Shown: piece by piece, positions 22,040 to 32,476 of the stretch
Layout of the letters: each line of letters begins with the position of its first letter
Numbering within the stretch: position 1 is the first letter of the stretch
Assembly (NCBI GenBank): GCA_029215795.1
Contig: JARDYH010000003.1
Coordinates: 260,063,562-260,127,561, forward strand
Reading direction: 5' to 3'
Source: Anniella stebbinsi
Lineage: Eukaryota > Chordata > Lepidosauria > Squamata > Anniellidae
Length of the DNA: 64,000 nucleotides
The notes under the pieces: generated by a model
Told to the model about the DNA's origin: nothing
The model's input: the letters and a program-made list of their open reading frames with translations, nothing else
Databases searched by the model: none
Translations under genes and position numbers: made by a program

Positions 22040-23190
22040 ACTTACCTTCTCGGCCCGGTGGCTCCCGTCCGGCGCCGGCGCCTACTACTACTAGCAGGCT
22101 CCGCGGCCTGCTCTAGGGTGGCGCGCCGGGTGATGTCATCACCCGGCGCGCTACTCTAGAGCAGGCCGCGGAGCCTGCTGGTAGTAGTAGGCGCCGGCGC
22201 CGGACGGGAGCCGCCGGGCCGGAAAGGTAAGGAGGGGGTGCGTGGAGGGGAGGAGGGGGCGCGCGGAGGGGGGAGGGGGGCCCTTACCTTTCCGGCCCGG
22301 CGGCTCCCGTCCGGCGCCGGCGCCTACTATTCCCAGCAGGCTCCGCGGCCTGCTCTAGGATGGCGCGCCGGGTGATGTCATCACCCGGCGCGCTACTCTA
22401 GAGCAGGCCGCGGAGCCTGCTGGAAGTAGTAGGCGCCGGCGCCGGACGGGAGCCGCCGGGCCGGAAAGGTAAGGAGGGGGTGCGTGGAGGGGAGGAGGGG
22501 GCGCGCGGAGGGGGGAGGGGGGCCCTTACCTTTCCGGCCCGGCGGCTCCCGTCCGGCGCCGGCGCCTACTACTCCCAGCAGGCTCCGCAGCCTGCTCTAG
22601 GATGGCGCGCCGGGTGATGTCATCACCCGGCGCGCTACTCTAGAGCAGGCCGCGGAGCCTGCTGGAAGTAGTAGGCGCCGGCGCCGGACGGGAGCCGCCG
22701 GGCCGGAAAGGTAAGGAGGGGGTGCGTGGAGGGGAGGAGGGGGCGCGCGGAGGGGGGAGGGGGGCCCTTACCTTTCCGGCCCGGCGGCTCCCGTCCGGCG
22801 CCGGCGCCTACTATTCCCAGCAGGCTCCGCGGCCTGCTCTAGGATGGCGCGCCGGGTTATGTCATCACCCGGCGCACTACTCTAGAGCAGGCCGCGGAGC
22901 CTGCTGGAAGTAGTAGGCGCCGGCGCCGGACGGGAGCCGCCGGGCCGGAAAGGTAAGGAGGGGGTGCGTGGAGGGGAGGAGGGGGCGCGCGGAGGGGGGA
23001 GGGGGGAGGGGGGCCCTTACCTGCCCGGCCCGGCGGCTCCCGTCCGGCGCCGGCGCCTACTACTACCAGCAGGCTCCGCGGCCTGCTCCAGGGTGGCGCG
23101 CCGGGTGATGTCATCACCCGGCGCGCTACTCGAGAGTAGGCCGCGGAGCCCGCTGGTAGTAGCCGCCGGCGCCGGACGTGCCGAGAAGGT
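22040..23190. repeat. Five tandem units of about 242 bp, each a GC-rich palindrome
   Basis: Each unit is centred on GGTGATGTCATCACC, at 22136, 22378, 22620, 22862 and 23111, so spacing is 242, 242, 242 and 249. Around each centre, arms of about 93 bp pair with few mismatches. The arms carry GGCGCGCCGGG, CAGGCTCCGCGGCCTGCTC, GGCGCCGGCGCC and CCGGCCCGGCGGCTCCCG. A spacer of GGAGGGG type separates the units. The fourth unit has GTTATGTCATCAC at the centre. The first and last units differ most. Confidence 0.95.
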
Positions 23191-23385
23191 AAGTGGCGGG
23201 GAAGGGGGCTTACCCCCCCCCCGGAGCCGTCCGCTTCTATCCGCTGGTGCCCGCGGGCGCCAGCGGATGGAAGCAGGCGGCCCCAGGGGGGGTAGGGAGC
23301 GCGGGGGAGGGGGCTTACCTGCCGGGGCCGTCCACAGCGGACGGCCCCGGGGGGGGGAGGGAGTTAGGCCCCCCCTTACCCACCC

Positions 23386-23448
23386 GCCGCCATTTTTTCC
23401 TCATAGACTTGCATTGCAATGCAAGTCTATGGGGAAAAAAATGGCGGC
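23386..23448. repeat. Near-perfect 63-bp hairpin
   Basis: The arm GCCGCCATTTTTTCC, TCATAGACTTGCATTGC is mirrored by GCAATGCAAGTCTAT, GGGGAAAAAAATGGCGGC, with almost no loop and only small differences. It lies between the tandem palindromes and the right end of the element. Confidence 0.92.
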
Positions 23449-23601
23449 CGATCCAAAAATTTCCGATTTTTGGATCGGGATCGGACTCGATCCGGTCCGG
23501 GGGGCCTCCGATTTTGTCCGAACCGGTCCGGGACAAAATTGGAGGTCCCGATCCGGGTCCCGATCCGATCCGGGGGGTCCGTGCACACCCCTAGTTTTTA
23601 T

Positions 23602-24054
23602 ATTCTGGGTAGAACTTTTTTCTACTTGCTTGGCTAAAACCTGCATTTGATTGTCTTCAATAAATTGTTGTTGTTGAAGACCTGTCCAGTCGTCTGGTTT
23701 AAGTATAAAGAACCCTACAAAGAGAGAAAGCAGGGGCCTTGAAGTTACCCATCAACACTCAGCACCTGGAGAGCAGACTGAACAGGGACAAAGGTCAACC
23801 AATCACATTCATTCCCACCATGGTGAGATGTATTGCAATTCCATGTACATCATAGTCATTATTTCCAAATTTGTATATGCAAATTTTATGCAAATTTGAA
23901 TTTGCTTTACTTGTTTGTTTGTTTGTTTGTTTGTTTTGGTGACACAATTCCAAAATGTTTAAGTGACCACTTTTAGCTCAGGGCTGAGCACAACACTCTT
24001 TCCATGGCCTGTCTAAACGGACACCATCTCTACTCAGAACTATATGACAAAGAT
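23602..24054. other. Unassigned intron sequence with a GTTT run
   Basis: GTTT repeats at 23911-23936. Nothing else recognised. Confidence 0.45.
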
Positions 24055-24260
24055 CCTGTTCAGACAATATGCTAAGCCATGATGGTTGATCATTTTGAGC
24101 TAAACATGATGGATTAGCATGCCATGTGAGCCATGACTTAGCATGTTGTGTGAACCATTCCTAACCATGGTAGCTACATAACCACAGTTTAAACCTCATT
24201 AACCATTTTCTGCAAAGGGGTTAGCAGCCTAACCACGGCTTAGTGTGTTGTCTGAACAGG
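24055..24260. mobile_element. MITE with CCTGTTCAGACAA ends
   Basis: The left end CCTGTTCAGACAATATGC, CTAAGCCATGATGG is mirrored by the inverse of CCTGTTCAGACAACACAC, TAAGCCGTGGTTAGG. The inside repeats TTAGCATG/CATGCTAA words. A left-end relative (GGCCTGTTCAGAAGACAC) lies at 41647. Confidence 0.78.
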
Positions 24261-25983
24261 CCCAAAACCAAAGTTCTAATGAGTGTTTTCGTTGTTCCCT
24301 TGCATCATGAGCTGCAAAACTGTAACTTCCTTCAGCTCTAGCTGTGCTCAGATCAAGCACGCTCACTCACTTCCTATGCTGCAAAAGCTTTTATCGTTGC
24401 TTTTGTGGGCTCCAGATCTTCCACTTTATCACGGAGTACAAGACAGGTAAGGGAATGACAAAGCAGTCATTTGAGATGGTACAAGGAAAAACAAAACCTT
24501 TCACAACCTTCACTGGTAGTGCACTGACTTGACTAAGCTGTGTGTAGTCTTTGGAGACTATCACCAGGAAATTCAACCTGATTCATCTAGGCAGCAAGGG
24601 AATGGGGCCAAAGGAGGAGATATCAGAAGCTTTTAGAAACATTTTCTAGAGAAAGGGGGCTAGACAGGCCTCTCTAAGAAGGGAGTTTTAGTGTCTGGCT
24701 GCAGCTACGGTAAAGCCCTTTCCCATGTCCCTGATAAATGCTCCATAGATATTGGCAAGACATAGAGAAGGCCCTCTCCCAAAGATCCTATTACATGGTC
24801 AGGTTCATACTGGAACAGGTAACTTTGCCCCAAGCTATTTAGGGATGGGTTTTCCAGTGTGATTCTCACAGGCACCAATATGTCCATGACCAACTCCCTT
24901 GGAACCCACCAGGTTTCCTACCTCTCTTGATCTATATTGTGTTTCCTTTCTTTTTTCAATTGCTTTTTTTCTTTTTAACTCGGAGTTTAGCATGCTGCAA
25001 AGTGAAGGGTTGCCCTCCAGCATCATCTTTAGTGGTTTTGCACTTTGGGGAGCTCAACACCTCAGCCTTGTATGTAAGTTCTTGAGCACATTACCTCTCT
25101 TTTATACTCCCTAGTTTGCCTTATGGGAAATGAGTGCTTAGTGATTGGCCATACCCATCATGGCAGCCATTTCATGAATGGGCAAGCTCATCCCTCCGCA
25201 GCAGAAAATTAAGTTCCTGGGCTCTTCCAGTTACGTTTGTCTCTCTTGAACTCTCCCACCACTGGGGATCACAACTGCTGTATGGAGTGAAAAAAAATCA
25301 CTCTGTGGTCGAGTTCTCACTGAAGCAGTAAACCTATGTCTGGAACTTTAGATGGTGCCTCAACATGATGGAATGTTTCTCCATTGGGGAAAAATCATTC
25401 CACACAGAGAACCAGGGATGTTGCAGGTGCCCAACTGGGTCTGAGAGTCTGGCATAGTTCCCTGTGCCCACCCGCATGGACCCAGCTCACTGGGCTACAG
25501 CACGTTCACGGGGCTACTCTTCAAGTTCCCTGCAACTCAACTACAGCCCGGCAACCATCCGCTCTTGCCCAGAGCTACCATTGTTGCGCACAATGGAGGC
25601 TCCGGAAATTGCATATTTCCCAAGTTGTGGAAATGGAGGATGTACAGACCTCATTTATGCAAATTTAAAGGCATGAACATTGAGAGTTTTCTGGCCCACG
25701 AAGAAGTTTGAATGGCACCCAGAAGAGAGATGGTCAACAGCTTGTTGGGCATCCGACGGAGCCAGATGTGGGTGAGTCCGTCCATCCCTACTGAGAACTA
25801 GCATATCAGAGAGAAGGATTTTAGCACAGTCTTATACCTGACGTGTTAGTTCTCTTGGCATTGGGAATTATTTCAGTAGAGGAGCTTTCAGCCACATGAT
25901 CCCCACCTCCTGTACTGTTGTATAGCCCACTTGTAGGATTGCTACTGCAGGCAGAACTAGGACTGTGAGTGTGGGAAGTCAAA
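24261..25983. other. Unassigned sequence, partly transposon-like
   Basis: No gene was recognised. The tract 25400-25790 ends GTGAGTCCGTCCATCCCTA, which is the inverse of the start at 35107 (TAGGGATGGACAGACTCACC). It also contains AACTGGGTCTGAGAGTC, related to tracts near 35440, 48080 and 61960. It may be a diverged TAGGGATG-type element. Confidence 0.4.
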
Positions 25984-26226
25984 GGCCTCATCTACACCAA
26001 GCAGGATATAGTAGTATGAAAGTAGTATGAAAGCAAGATATAAAAGGCAGGAGCTACAGCAAGCAGGATATAGCACTATGAAAGTGGTATGAAAGCGGTA
26101 TATGGTACGTGTCAATGGCCCCAACAGTTGTCAGTGCACTTCAATACCGCTGTAAAGCAGTAGTGTGGCTCCTGCCTTTTATATACCGCTTTCATTGTGC
26201 TATATCCTGTTTGGTGTAGATTGGGC
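25984..26226. mobile_element. Palindromic MITE with GGCC-ATCTACACC ends
   Basis: It starts GGCCTCATCTACACCAAGCA and ends TTGGTGTAGATTGGGCC. The AAGCAGGATATAGCACTATG segment occurs twice near the left end, so the left arm is partly duplicated. It is the same family as 147 and 30018. Confidence 0.85.
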
Positions 26227-27530
26227 CAAAGTATCATTGAGTGATACTATGCAATTAGATTCTTTTCACTGACTTCAATTGCGTTGAGATCAAGCATTTC
26301 TTTAATACCTTTAAGGGACACTGCATAATATATAACAGCAAGCAATTCGGAGATTGGTAATTACAAAAACCAGAGCAGAAATTATATTATAGATGACAAA
26401 AAGACTGAGCAGCAGAGAGCTTCCCTTCCTCCCTATTCTTTACTCGGTAAATAGTATATAATGAATCAGTGTGTTAAATAAGGAACAATGTCCTAACCTT
26501 TGCTTTAATTCTAAGCATCAGTTCCAAGCATATTAAAATGTCACCCTTTCTCCCATCCTCCCTCCTTCTGAATCAACTTTGTATTTATTTATTTATTTAG
26601 CTTTATTTGCAAACGAGCAGTTTTTAAAGTGAAATTAATCTGGGTGTCTTTGTATGTGTGTGCGTGTGCGTTTCTTTCTTTGTATTGCCATTTGAATTTT
26701 ATACTTCCTTTATTATCTGGCTTGGGTTTTGCTTTTTTAAAAATAAAATAAAATAAAGATAGGATAGGACAGGATAGAAATAGATACACACAAAATACAA
26801 ATAAATAAAAACAAATTAAATTTTAAAAAATCCATGAAACTATTTGCTACATTAAATTCTCTCTGTAGGTTTTTTTAATGGTTTTTTTTAATGTTTTACC
26901 ATAAGTAAGCAAGAAATCTTTTCTGATACTTCTCAGTACCATCCATGAGACTCATTGCAAGATCCACCTCTATCCATGTGCCCAGCCACCTTATTTTAAA
27001 CTGCAAATAGGTCTTTCTTTCTTTCTTTCCTCCAGACATAAGCAATTAGAGCATTGGAAAATAGCACAAGTGAATGCTCTGAAGAACTGATCCAGGGAGA
27101 GCAAATCTAGCAGTGCCAAGCAACTGTACGGTCCCCTGACACTGCTCCGAACAAGAGTTATTGCTGGTTGAGCACAGCAACTTGCAGAGATGTACACAAA
27201 ACCTTTGCAATTAAAGCCTCACATTGCAAGGTAACAGATAGCTTACCTGGAGGCAAGCAGGAAACTTTCCCCTCTCACTTATGGCACTGGTCAGGTAGGA
27301 ATTAAAACCAAAATAAAACATATTAACATGGCAGAGCAGAAATGGAGAGGATTTCCACCCCCATCACAGAAGCCTTTCTGGAATGGACCCAGCCATAACC
27401 CATCGCTTTCAAGCTCCTTCCAGAAATAGAACGGGAGGTGGATGTAGGAATGTCATCACTGGGAGATCTGGTTCATTTCTGGCTCAATGGAGTTCAGGGG
27501 GATGTACAACTCACTTTGCACCTGTAAGCT
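26227..27530. other. Unassigned AT-rich intron sequence
   Basis: It contains ATTT repeats (26581-26600) and an AAATA-rich tract (26735-26830). No gene or transposon signature. Confidence 0.5.
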
Positions 27531-27865
27531 GAGGCTGCGGGATGTTTCCCAAACTCTGGGAACTTTTTGACATTTTATTGGAAGGTTTCGCAAATGTCTG
27601 AGGAATTTGCACAAATTGCGCAAATTCATGCATAATTTTTGCAAATTGCTTAGAAATGCATGCACATTGCAAAACCTATTTATTTTATCATAAATAAAGA
27701 GCACAAAATTCCCATAAAATCCTCAAACCAGCCCAACTCGCTGCAGATCAATTCGAGTGTTGCAACAGAAACCGAATCAGAGTCCGGGGGGGGGGGGGGG
27801 AAGCATAAGAAAATGCATTGCACTCAACCTCCCAAATGGATTTCTCTGACATTCCTAGGCAGATG
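27531..27865. repeat. Fragment of a repeat family rich in AAATTTGC words
   Basis: TTGCACAAATTGCGCAAATT, GCAAATTGCTTAGAAATGC and ATGGATTTCTCTGACATTC recur in the same order at 35765-36100 and 47080-47395. It holds a poly-G run at 27786-27800. The family is not identified. Confidence 0.5.
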
Positions 27866-27928
27866 TAGCACAGCCTGGAACCATACCCACTTCGCATGCC
27901 CGAAGACCTCAGGCACACTGAGAGGGCA

Positions 27929-28204
27929 AAAAAAAAACCAACACCAAAGGAGGAAAGCATCCAAGTCCATTGAAAAGAAGGGAGAAACAGGTTCTCAGGA
28001 TGCAAAGGATTTATTGACTCAAAGCCCAATGTGTTTTGACCTGTGTCTTTTCAAAGGCCTTCATCAGGGGGTTGTCAGAAAAAGTCTACAGAATTTCCTC
28101 TAACAATAGACTACATCATATGATAATCGTTGGCGACTGGTGTTGGGCTTTGAATCAAGAAATCCTTTGCATCCTGAGAACCTGTTTCTCCCTTCTTTTC
28201 ACCG
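27929..28204 (-). mobile_element. Penelope-like element fragment in inverted arrangement
   Basis: The insert is flanked by a 13-bp direct repeat CACTGAGAGGGCA (27916-27928 and 28205-28217). The arms 27972-28029 and 28143-28200 are inverted copies of 58 bp with about two mismatches, covering TTGGGCTTTGA, AATCCTTTGCATCCTGAG and AACCTGTTTCTCCCTTC. On the minus strand, CCCTGATGAAGGCCTTTGAA followed by a GTCAAAACACATTGGGC-type segment is the terminal sequence typical of Penelope-like retroelements, where a hammerhead ribozyme lies. No protein-coding part remains. Head-to-head terminal repeats are common in this class. Confidence 0.75.
28032..28067 (-). ncRNA. Decayed hammerhead-ribozyme-like core of the Penelope-like element
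   Basis: On the minus strand CTGATGA (28061-28067) is followed by a stem-like AGGCCTTTGAAAAGAC and then GTCAAAAC where an active core would have GAAAC. The GAAA box is altered and the stem is imperfect, so cleavage activity is unlikely. Confidence 0.45.
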
Positions 28205-28217
28205 CACTGAGAGGGCA

Positions 28218-28373
28218 GCAATATCCAGACTTTGGTCGGAATGGAATGCAATCCTGTTGCTCTGCACAATGACATTTTAGAGCAGAATCAAGCCGTTCCA
28301 CTGCTCCTTATTCTAAAGCTGTTTATTTCATATTACAATAATTACAAAATATCCCTCTCCTCTCTTTGTACAG

Positions 28374-28414
<41 letters not shown>

Positions 28415-29030
28415 CATCATATACTATTTGCATGGAGAAAGGTGGGAGTGGAGGAGAGGGCAGACAGACAATCGTCTTTGAAATTAAATGACACTGAACC
28501 CTGTTGCTTCTGTTCCGCAAAGCTGCCTAACACATCAAAACACTACAAAAAGCGAGGAAATTGGGGAAGGGTCCACAGGGGAGGAAATAAAACAAAAGCG
28601 ACTTGTCAAGCGGGGCTCCCCGCTGCCAGGTGCCATGCGGCACTCCGGCAAGTGGCATATGCTCAGCCATCAAATGTGCTGGCAAATATGATACAAGCAG
28701 CCATGAGATTATCCAAGATGCCGAGCGGTTATGAAAAACCCTGCTATGGCACCCCTATCACACACGCGCCATACACACTTGCCTTTGATTATAAGGAGCA
28801 TGAAGTGGGAAAGGAAATTAATACAAAGTGGGGAAGAAGCCCCTCAAAAGTTAATGCATTTCTAAACTCTCACATCTGCAGTGTTGGAAGGAGCTTGTCA
28901 ACTGGTTGTCATATGACATCTAATAACTCTTAATCTGCAAACATATTGAGAGTTGTGTTTTGCTACTGAAACTCAGACAGACTTGGGAAACATTAAGCTT
29001 GCAGAACAAGAGGGAAAGAAAAGGGTCATT
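28218..29030. other. Unassigned intron sequence with a CT run
   Basis: A CT microsatellite lies at 28374-28404. The part from about 28640 to 28990 resembles no repeat family in this window. The 233-codon frame at 28232-28933 crosses the CT run and shows no domain. Confidence 0.4.
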
Positions 29031-29125
29031 CACACATGGCCATGTAGGATGGCCATGTGTCCTACTTTACAGAGGACAATCCTCTATATGAAAGTGCCCT
29101 CTAACTGAAGGGCTACTCAGTCCAC
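29031..29125. repeat. Repeat shared with 21660-21730
   Basis: GGCCATGTGTCCTACTTTAC, AGAGGACAATCCTCTATATG and AAAGTGCCCTCTAACTGAAGG match the block near 21660. Family unknown. Confidence 0.5.
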
Positions 29126-29179
29126 ATCCATTTTAAAAACAAGGAACGCTATGCTACCTCTAGTGTCAGAGGCAGTATG

Positions 29180-29345
29180 CCTATGGATGCCAATTGTTGG
29201 GGAACATGGACAGGAGAGTGATTTTCCATTCATGTGCCAATTGTGGGCTTGCCTTGGGCAGCTGGTTGGCCACTGTCTGAACAGAATGTTGGACTAGATG
29301 GAACTTGCTCTGATCCAGCTTGGCTCTTCTTATGTTCTTGAGGTC
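29180..29345 (+). repeat. CR1-type LINE 3' end fragment
   Basis: TTGTTGGGGAACATGGACAG, GCAGCTGGTTGGCCACTGTC, TGTTGGACTAGATGGAAC and CTCTTCTTATGTTCTTGAGG match the other CR1 3' ends here. Confidence 0.75.
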
Positions 29346-30017
29346 CTCATCAGCCATCTGGTCAGTGTCCTCCTCACTGGTATTGCAGTTCTATTTAAAT
29401 GATGGCAGTTATTTCTAAATTTGCATCTATAGATCAAAAATATGCAAATTGGCATCCCCTTTTGTCCTTTCCCCCCATTTCAATGACTAAGTGGCTGCCC
29501 TGGACAAAATGCCAATACTCCCAATTTCCCAGGGGTGGTTCCTAGTTTCTTTTAAGTGTCCACAGAATACCACTATCCCAATTTAGTTTAATCTTTTGGA
29601 GATGCTTTATTACAATTTGGCTAGCGTGTGGCTTGCTCAAATTGTCAGATCTCGATTTCGGGTGTTTCTCCAGGATCTCTAAAAATTCTATCTGTTAGTG
29701 GGGATTGGATGCATGCCCTACTGAGGAATCAATCCTATGCATGTTTAGACAGAAAAAATAGTTCTACAACTACCAGCATTCCCCTGCCAGCCATGCTGGC
29801 TGAGTCAATGCATCTGTAGGTAGATGAACACACTCATGAACACTAAGGCAAAGTTCACCTTCCAAACCCTTCCCCATCCCTCCCTTGCCTGATCCTCCAT
29901 GAAATGGAGTTTCCTGCCACCAACCATCCCTGCCCATTGGCCACCTTCCTGACACTTCTGCTATTGGGTGATATAGGAACATAATAAATAAATAAAGTGA
30001 AGGGGAGCTGCTAGGCA
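29346..30017. other. Unassigned intron sequence
   Basis: At 29955-29998 a short tract, CTATTGGGTGATATAGGAAC with AATAAATAAA, may be a worn L2 tail. Nothing else. Confidence 0.4.
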
Positions 30018-30274
30018 GGCCAGATCTACACCAAGCAGGATATAGCACTATGAAAGAGGTATGAACGTGGTATATAAAAGGCAAGAGCCACACTACTGCT
30101 TTATAGTGGTATTGAAGCGCACTGACAACTGTTGCGACCCATAAGACACATTCCGTATACTGCTTTCATACCGCTTTCATACCGCTATATCCTGTTTGGT
30201 GTGGCTCCTGCCTTTTATATACCTCTTTCATACCGCTTTCATGGTGCAATATCCTGCTCAGTATAGATCTGGCC
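30018..30274. mobile_element. Palindromic MITE with GGCCAGATCTACAC ends
   Basis: It runs from GGCCAGATCTACACCAAGCA to GTATAGATCTGGCC. TATAAAAGGCAAGAGCCACA and the inverted GTGGCTCCTGCCTTTTATA mark the mirrored arms. The right arm is partly repeated (a TATATCCTGTTTGGTG and a later TATCCTGCTCAGTA). Confidence 0.88.
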
Positions 30275-30904
30275 GGAGAGTCTAGCACCAACTGACCACA
30301 TAGGGGGCTCACTACATTGTCTCTTAAAGTGTTGGCATTACTATAGTATCTAAGAGAGAGAGATGAAACTTTACTAACATTTTTCTAGTCTTACTGATTT
30401 TTTTAAAAAAATTTCTTACTTCCCTGAAAATTCCTCCAAGGTTTCACCAGAGGAGAAACCTCCAGATTTACTCTGGATTCTGCTCAAGGCCAAATTCTGG
30501 CAGCAAAACCAGTTCGATCCCCATTAGATGCTCATTCCGAAGGATCTGGTTTTGTTTCCAGAGCTGACTCAGAGCTAGCGGAGAAGAATTGCTACTGATC
30601 ACTTCAGTTGTCACGTCCAGATAAATCGCTGATGCTGAACAACCCTTTCCCCCGTTCTTAATAGCAGGGAGAGATTTGGATTTTTAACATTGCAATGCTT
30701 TGTGCACAGGCAAGCAGTCACTGTCACTGAATTTAATTTAATTCCATCTTGGCCTTGCACAAATATAAATAGGATTCTCCACTATTTATTTTATTATTTT
30801 TCGGATATCCCCTATGACTCAGGCTGTCCAAAGAGTATGGCATTTATAAATACACACACAGGCACACACACAGTATATTCTGGTATCTGAAGCCACTGAG
30901 CCAC
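30275..30904. other. Unassigned intron sequence
   Basis: No recognised feature. A CA-rich tract lies at 30853-30872. Confidence 0.45.
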
Positions 30905-31135
30905 CTATGGAGCTGATTTGAGAAGCCAAGTATGGGGTAGTAGTATGAGACCAACAGCTAGGTCCAGGTTCAAATCCCCACTTGCCTACAAAATGCATTG
31001 TGTGGCTTTGGGCCAGGTACAATATATCATTCTGCCTTATCTTCCAGGGTTGTTGCCAGGGGAGGGGAGGGTAAACACTAACTGACCTGAACTCAGTGAA
31101 AGGAGAAGAGGATAAAAACCATGTAAATAAATCAA
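30905..31135 (+). repeat. tRNA-derived SINE (MIR/CORE- or Sauria-like)
   Basis: Box B is intact as GGTTCAAATCC (30967-30977). It is followed by CCACTTGCCTACAAAATGC, GTGTGGCTTTGGGCCAGGTA, TGCCTTATCTTCCAGGGTTG and a tail of AACCATGTAAATAAATC. The order is that of an old tRNA-derived SINE with a LINE-like 3' end. Box A is worn. Confidence 0.7.
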
Positions 31136-31561
31136 GAAATGAATATGCTAGTAGAGTGCAGAAAACAGATTAGTTACAGAACACACGGTGAGTGTTTTTA
31201 CATGTTTTCAAATCCCTTATTTTTGAAATTGTTTTACACACCAGCCTGGAAATTCATGTGATGAAGGACAGTATAGAAAGGGTGAGGGAAAATCCGGGGA
31301 ACACCAGAGGGCCAAAGTGGGACTCCAGCAGACCAGATTTGAGGTACTTCACCCCTGCTGTACAACAAGCCACCTATCCACAGTGTCTCCATCTTGTCAG
31401 GATTTTGCCTGTTTTGGAGAGGGGGAGTTGGAGTTTCCTTTTTGTTTTTGAAAATATTTCTTGTACTGCTGCAAATGTCCCCTTTGCTCAAGGAAGGTGT
31501 TTTGTCTATGTAAGTTATGGCACTTGCTTCTGAACATCGGAAACTGGGGTGGGGGATATAG
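31136..31561. other. Unassigned intron sequence
   Basis: Open frames on both strands (113 and 85 codons) show no domain. Confidence 0.45.
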
Positions 31562-32271
31562 TATGGTGACCAAGTGGAAAGGAGGGCAGGGCTCCTGTAT
31601 CTTTAACAGTTGCATAGAAAAGGGAATTTCAGCAGGTGTCGTTTGTATGCATGCAGCAGCAGGTGAAATTCCCTCTTCATCACAACAGTTGAAGCTGCAA
31701 GAGTAGGCTGACCACATGAAAAGGAGGACAGGGCTCATGTAACTTTAACAATTGTAGAGAAAAGGGAATTTCAGCCAGTGTCATTTGTATGCAATTAGTT
31801 CCTGGTGAAATTTCCTCTTCATCACAACAGTTAAAGTTGCAGGCACTATACTAGAGTGACCATATACAAAAGAAGGCAGGGCCCCTGCAACGTTAAAGTT
31901 GCAGGGGCCCTGCCTTCTTTTGTATATGGTCACTCTAGTATAGTGCCTGCAACTTTAACTGTTGTGATGAAGAGGGAATTTCACCAGGAACTAATTGCAT
32001 ACAAATGACACTGGCTGAAATTCCCTTTTCTCTACAACTGTTAAAGTTACATGAGCCCTGTCCTCCTTTTCATATGGTCAGCCTATGCAAGAGCCCTGCC
32101 CTCTTTTGCATGTGGTCTCTCTAGTATAGTTCCTGCAGCTTTAAATGTTGTGATGAAGAGGGGATTTCACCAGGTGCTGCATGCCTACAAATGATACCTG
32201 CTGAAATTCCCTTTTCAATACAACTTTAAAAGGTACAGATGCCCTGTCCTCCTTTCCATATGGTCACCCTA
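31562..32271. mobile_element. hAT-type fold-back MITE, subfamily A, interrupted by a younger copy
   Basis: The outer copy starts TATGGTGACCAAGTGGAAAG and ends TTTCCATATGGTCACCCTA. It is split at 31703 by the subfamily B copy at 31704-32085. Without the insert it would be about 320 bp, the family norm. Confidence 0.9.
31704..32085. mobile_element. 382-bp near-perfect palindromic MITE, nested insertion
   Basis: The ends are TAGGCTGACCACATGAAAAG and TTTTCATATGGTCAGCCTA, flanked by the exact 8-bp repeat TGCAAGAG (31696-31703 and 32086-32093). The two halves are mirror images about 31894/31895, where GGCCCCTGCAACGTTAAAG meets AAAGTTGCAGGGGCC. Arms are about 190 bp with few mismatches. The family norm is 320 bp. 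This copy has an extra inner mirrored segment ACTAGAGTGACCATATAC and its inverse. Confidence 0.95.
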
Positions 32272-32476
32272 TATATAGGGACTGCACTCTGATGCTCACA
32301 CAGGATTTAATATTTGCACAAGACATGAGTGCATGACATATGGCCCATCAAGACAAGCATGTGACATGTGCCTTGCATGGTGGCCCACCAAGGGCTCCAT
32401 AAACCTCCTTTTTTGATGCCTGGCTTGGACTACATAAACTGAGCATGTCTTCAACCACCAGGCAGGTCACACAATA

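Larger units (their letters stand above)
21786..23593. mobile_element. Composite hAT-type element of 1.8 kb with internal palindromic repeats
   Basis: The ends are TAGGGATGTGCACTGGATCG and the inverse of TAGGGGTGTGCACGGACCCC. It is flanked by an exact 8-bp direct repeat GTTTTTAT (21778-21785 and 23594-23601). Next to each end lie GATCC/GGATC-rich tracts that pair with each other (for example CCGATTTTTGGATCGGGATC on the right and ATCCGATTTCCGATCC on the left). The interior is very GC-rich and holds five tandem palindromes plus a separate hairpin. No transposase frame is present, so it is non-autonomous. GC-rich frames up to 228 codons are chance, because they alternate across repeats on both strands. 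Confidence 0.92.

Noticed and set aside
21793..23650. GC-rich frames of up to 228 codons on both strands
   Set aside because: They run through the tandem palindromes and inverted ends of the hAT-type element, appear on both strands at once and show low-complexity Gly/Pro/Arg content with no domain.
28232..28933. 233-codon open frame
   Set aside because: It crosses a CT microsatellite that gives a run of Leu-Ser, and no domain is seen. It looks like a chance frame.
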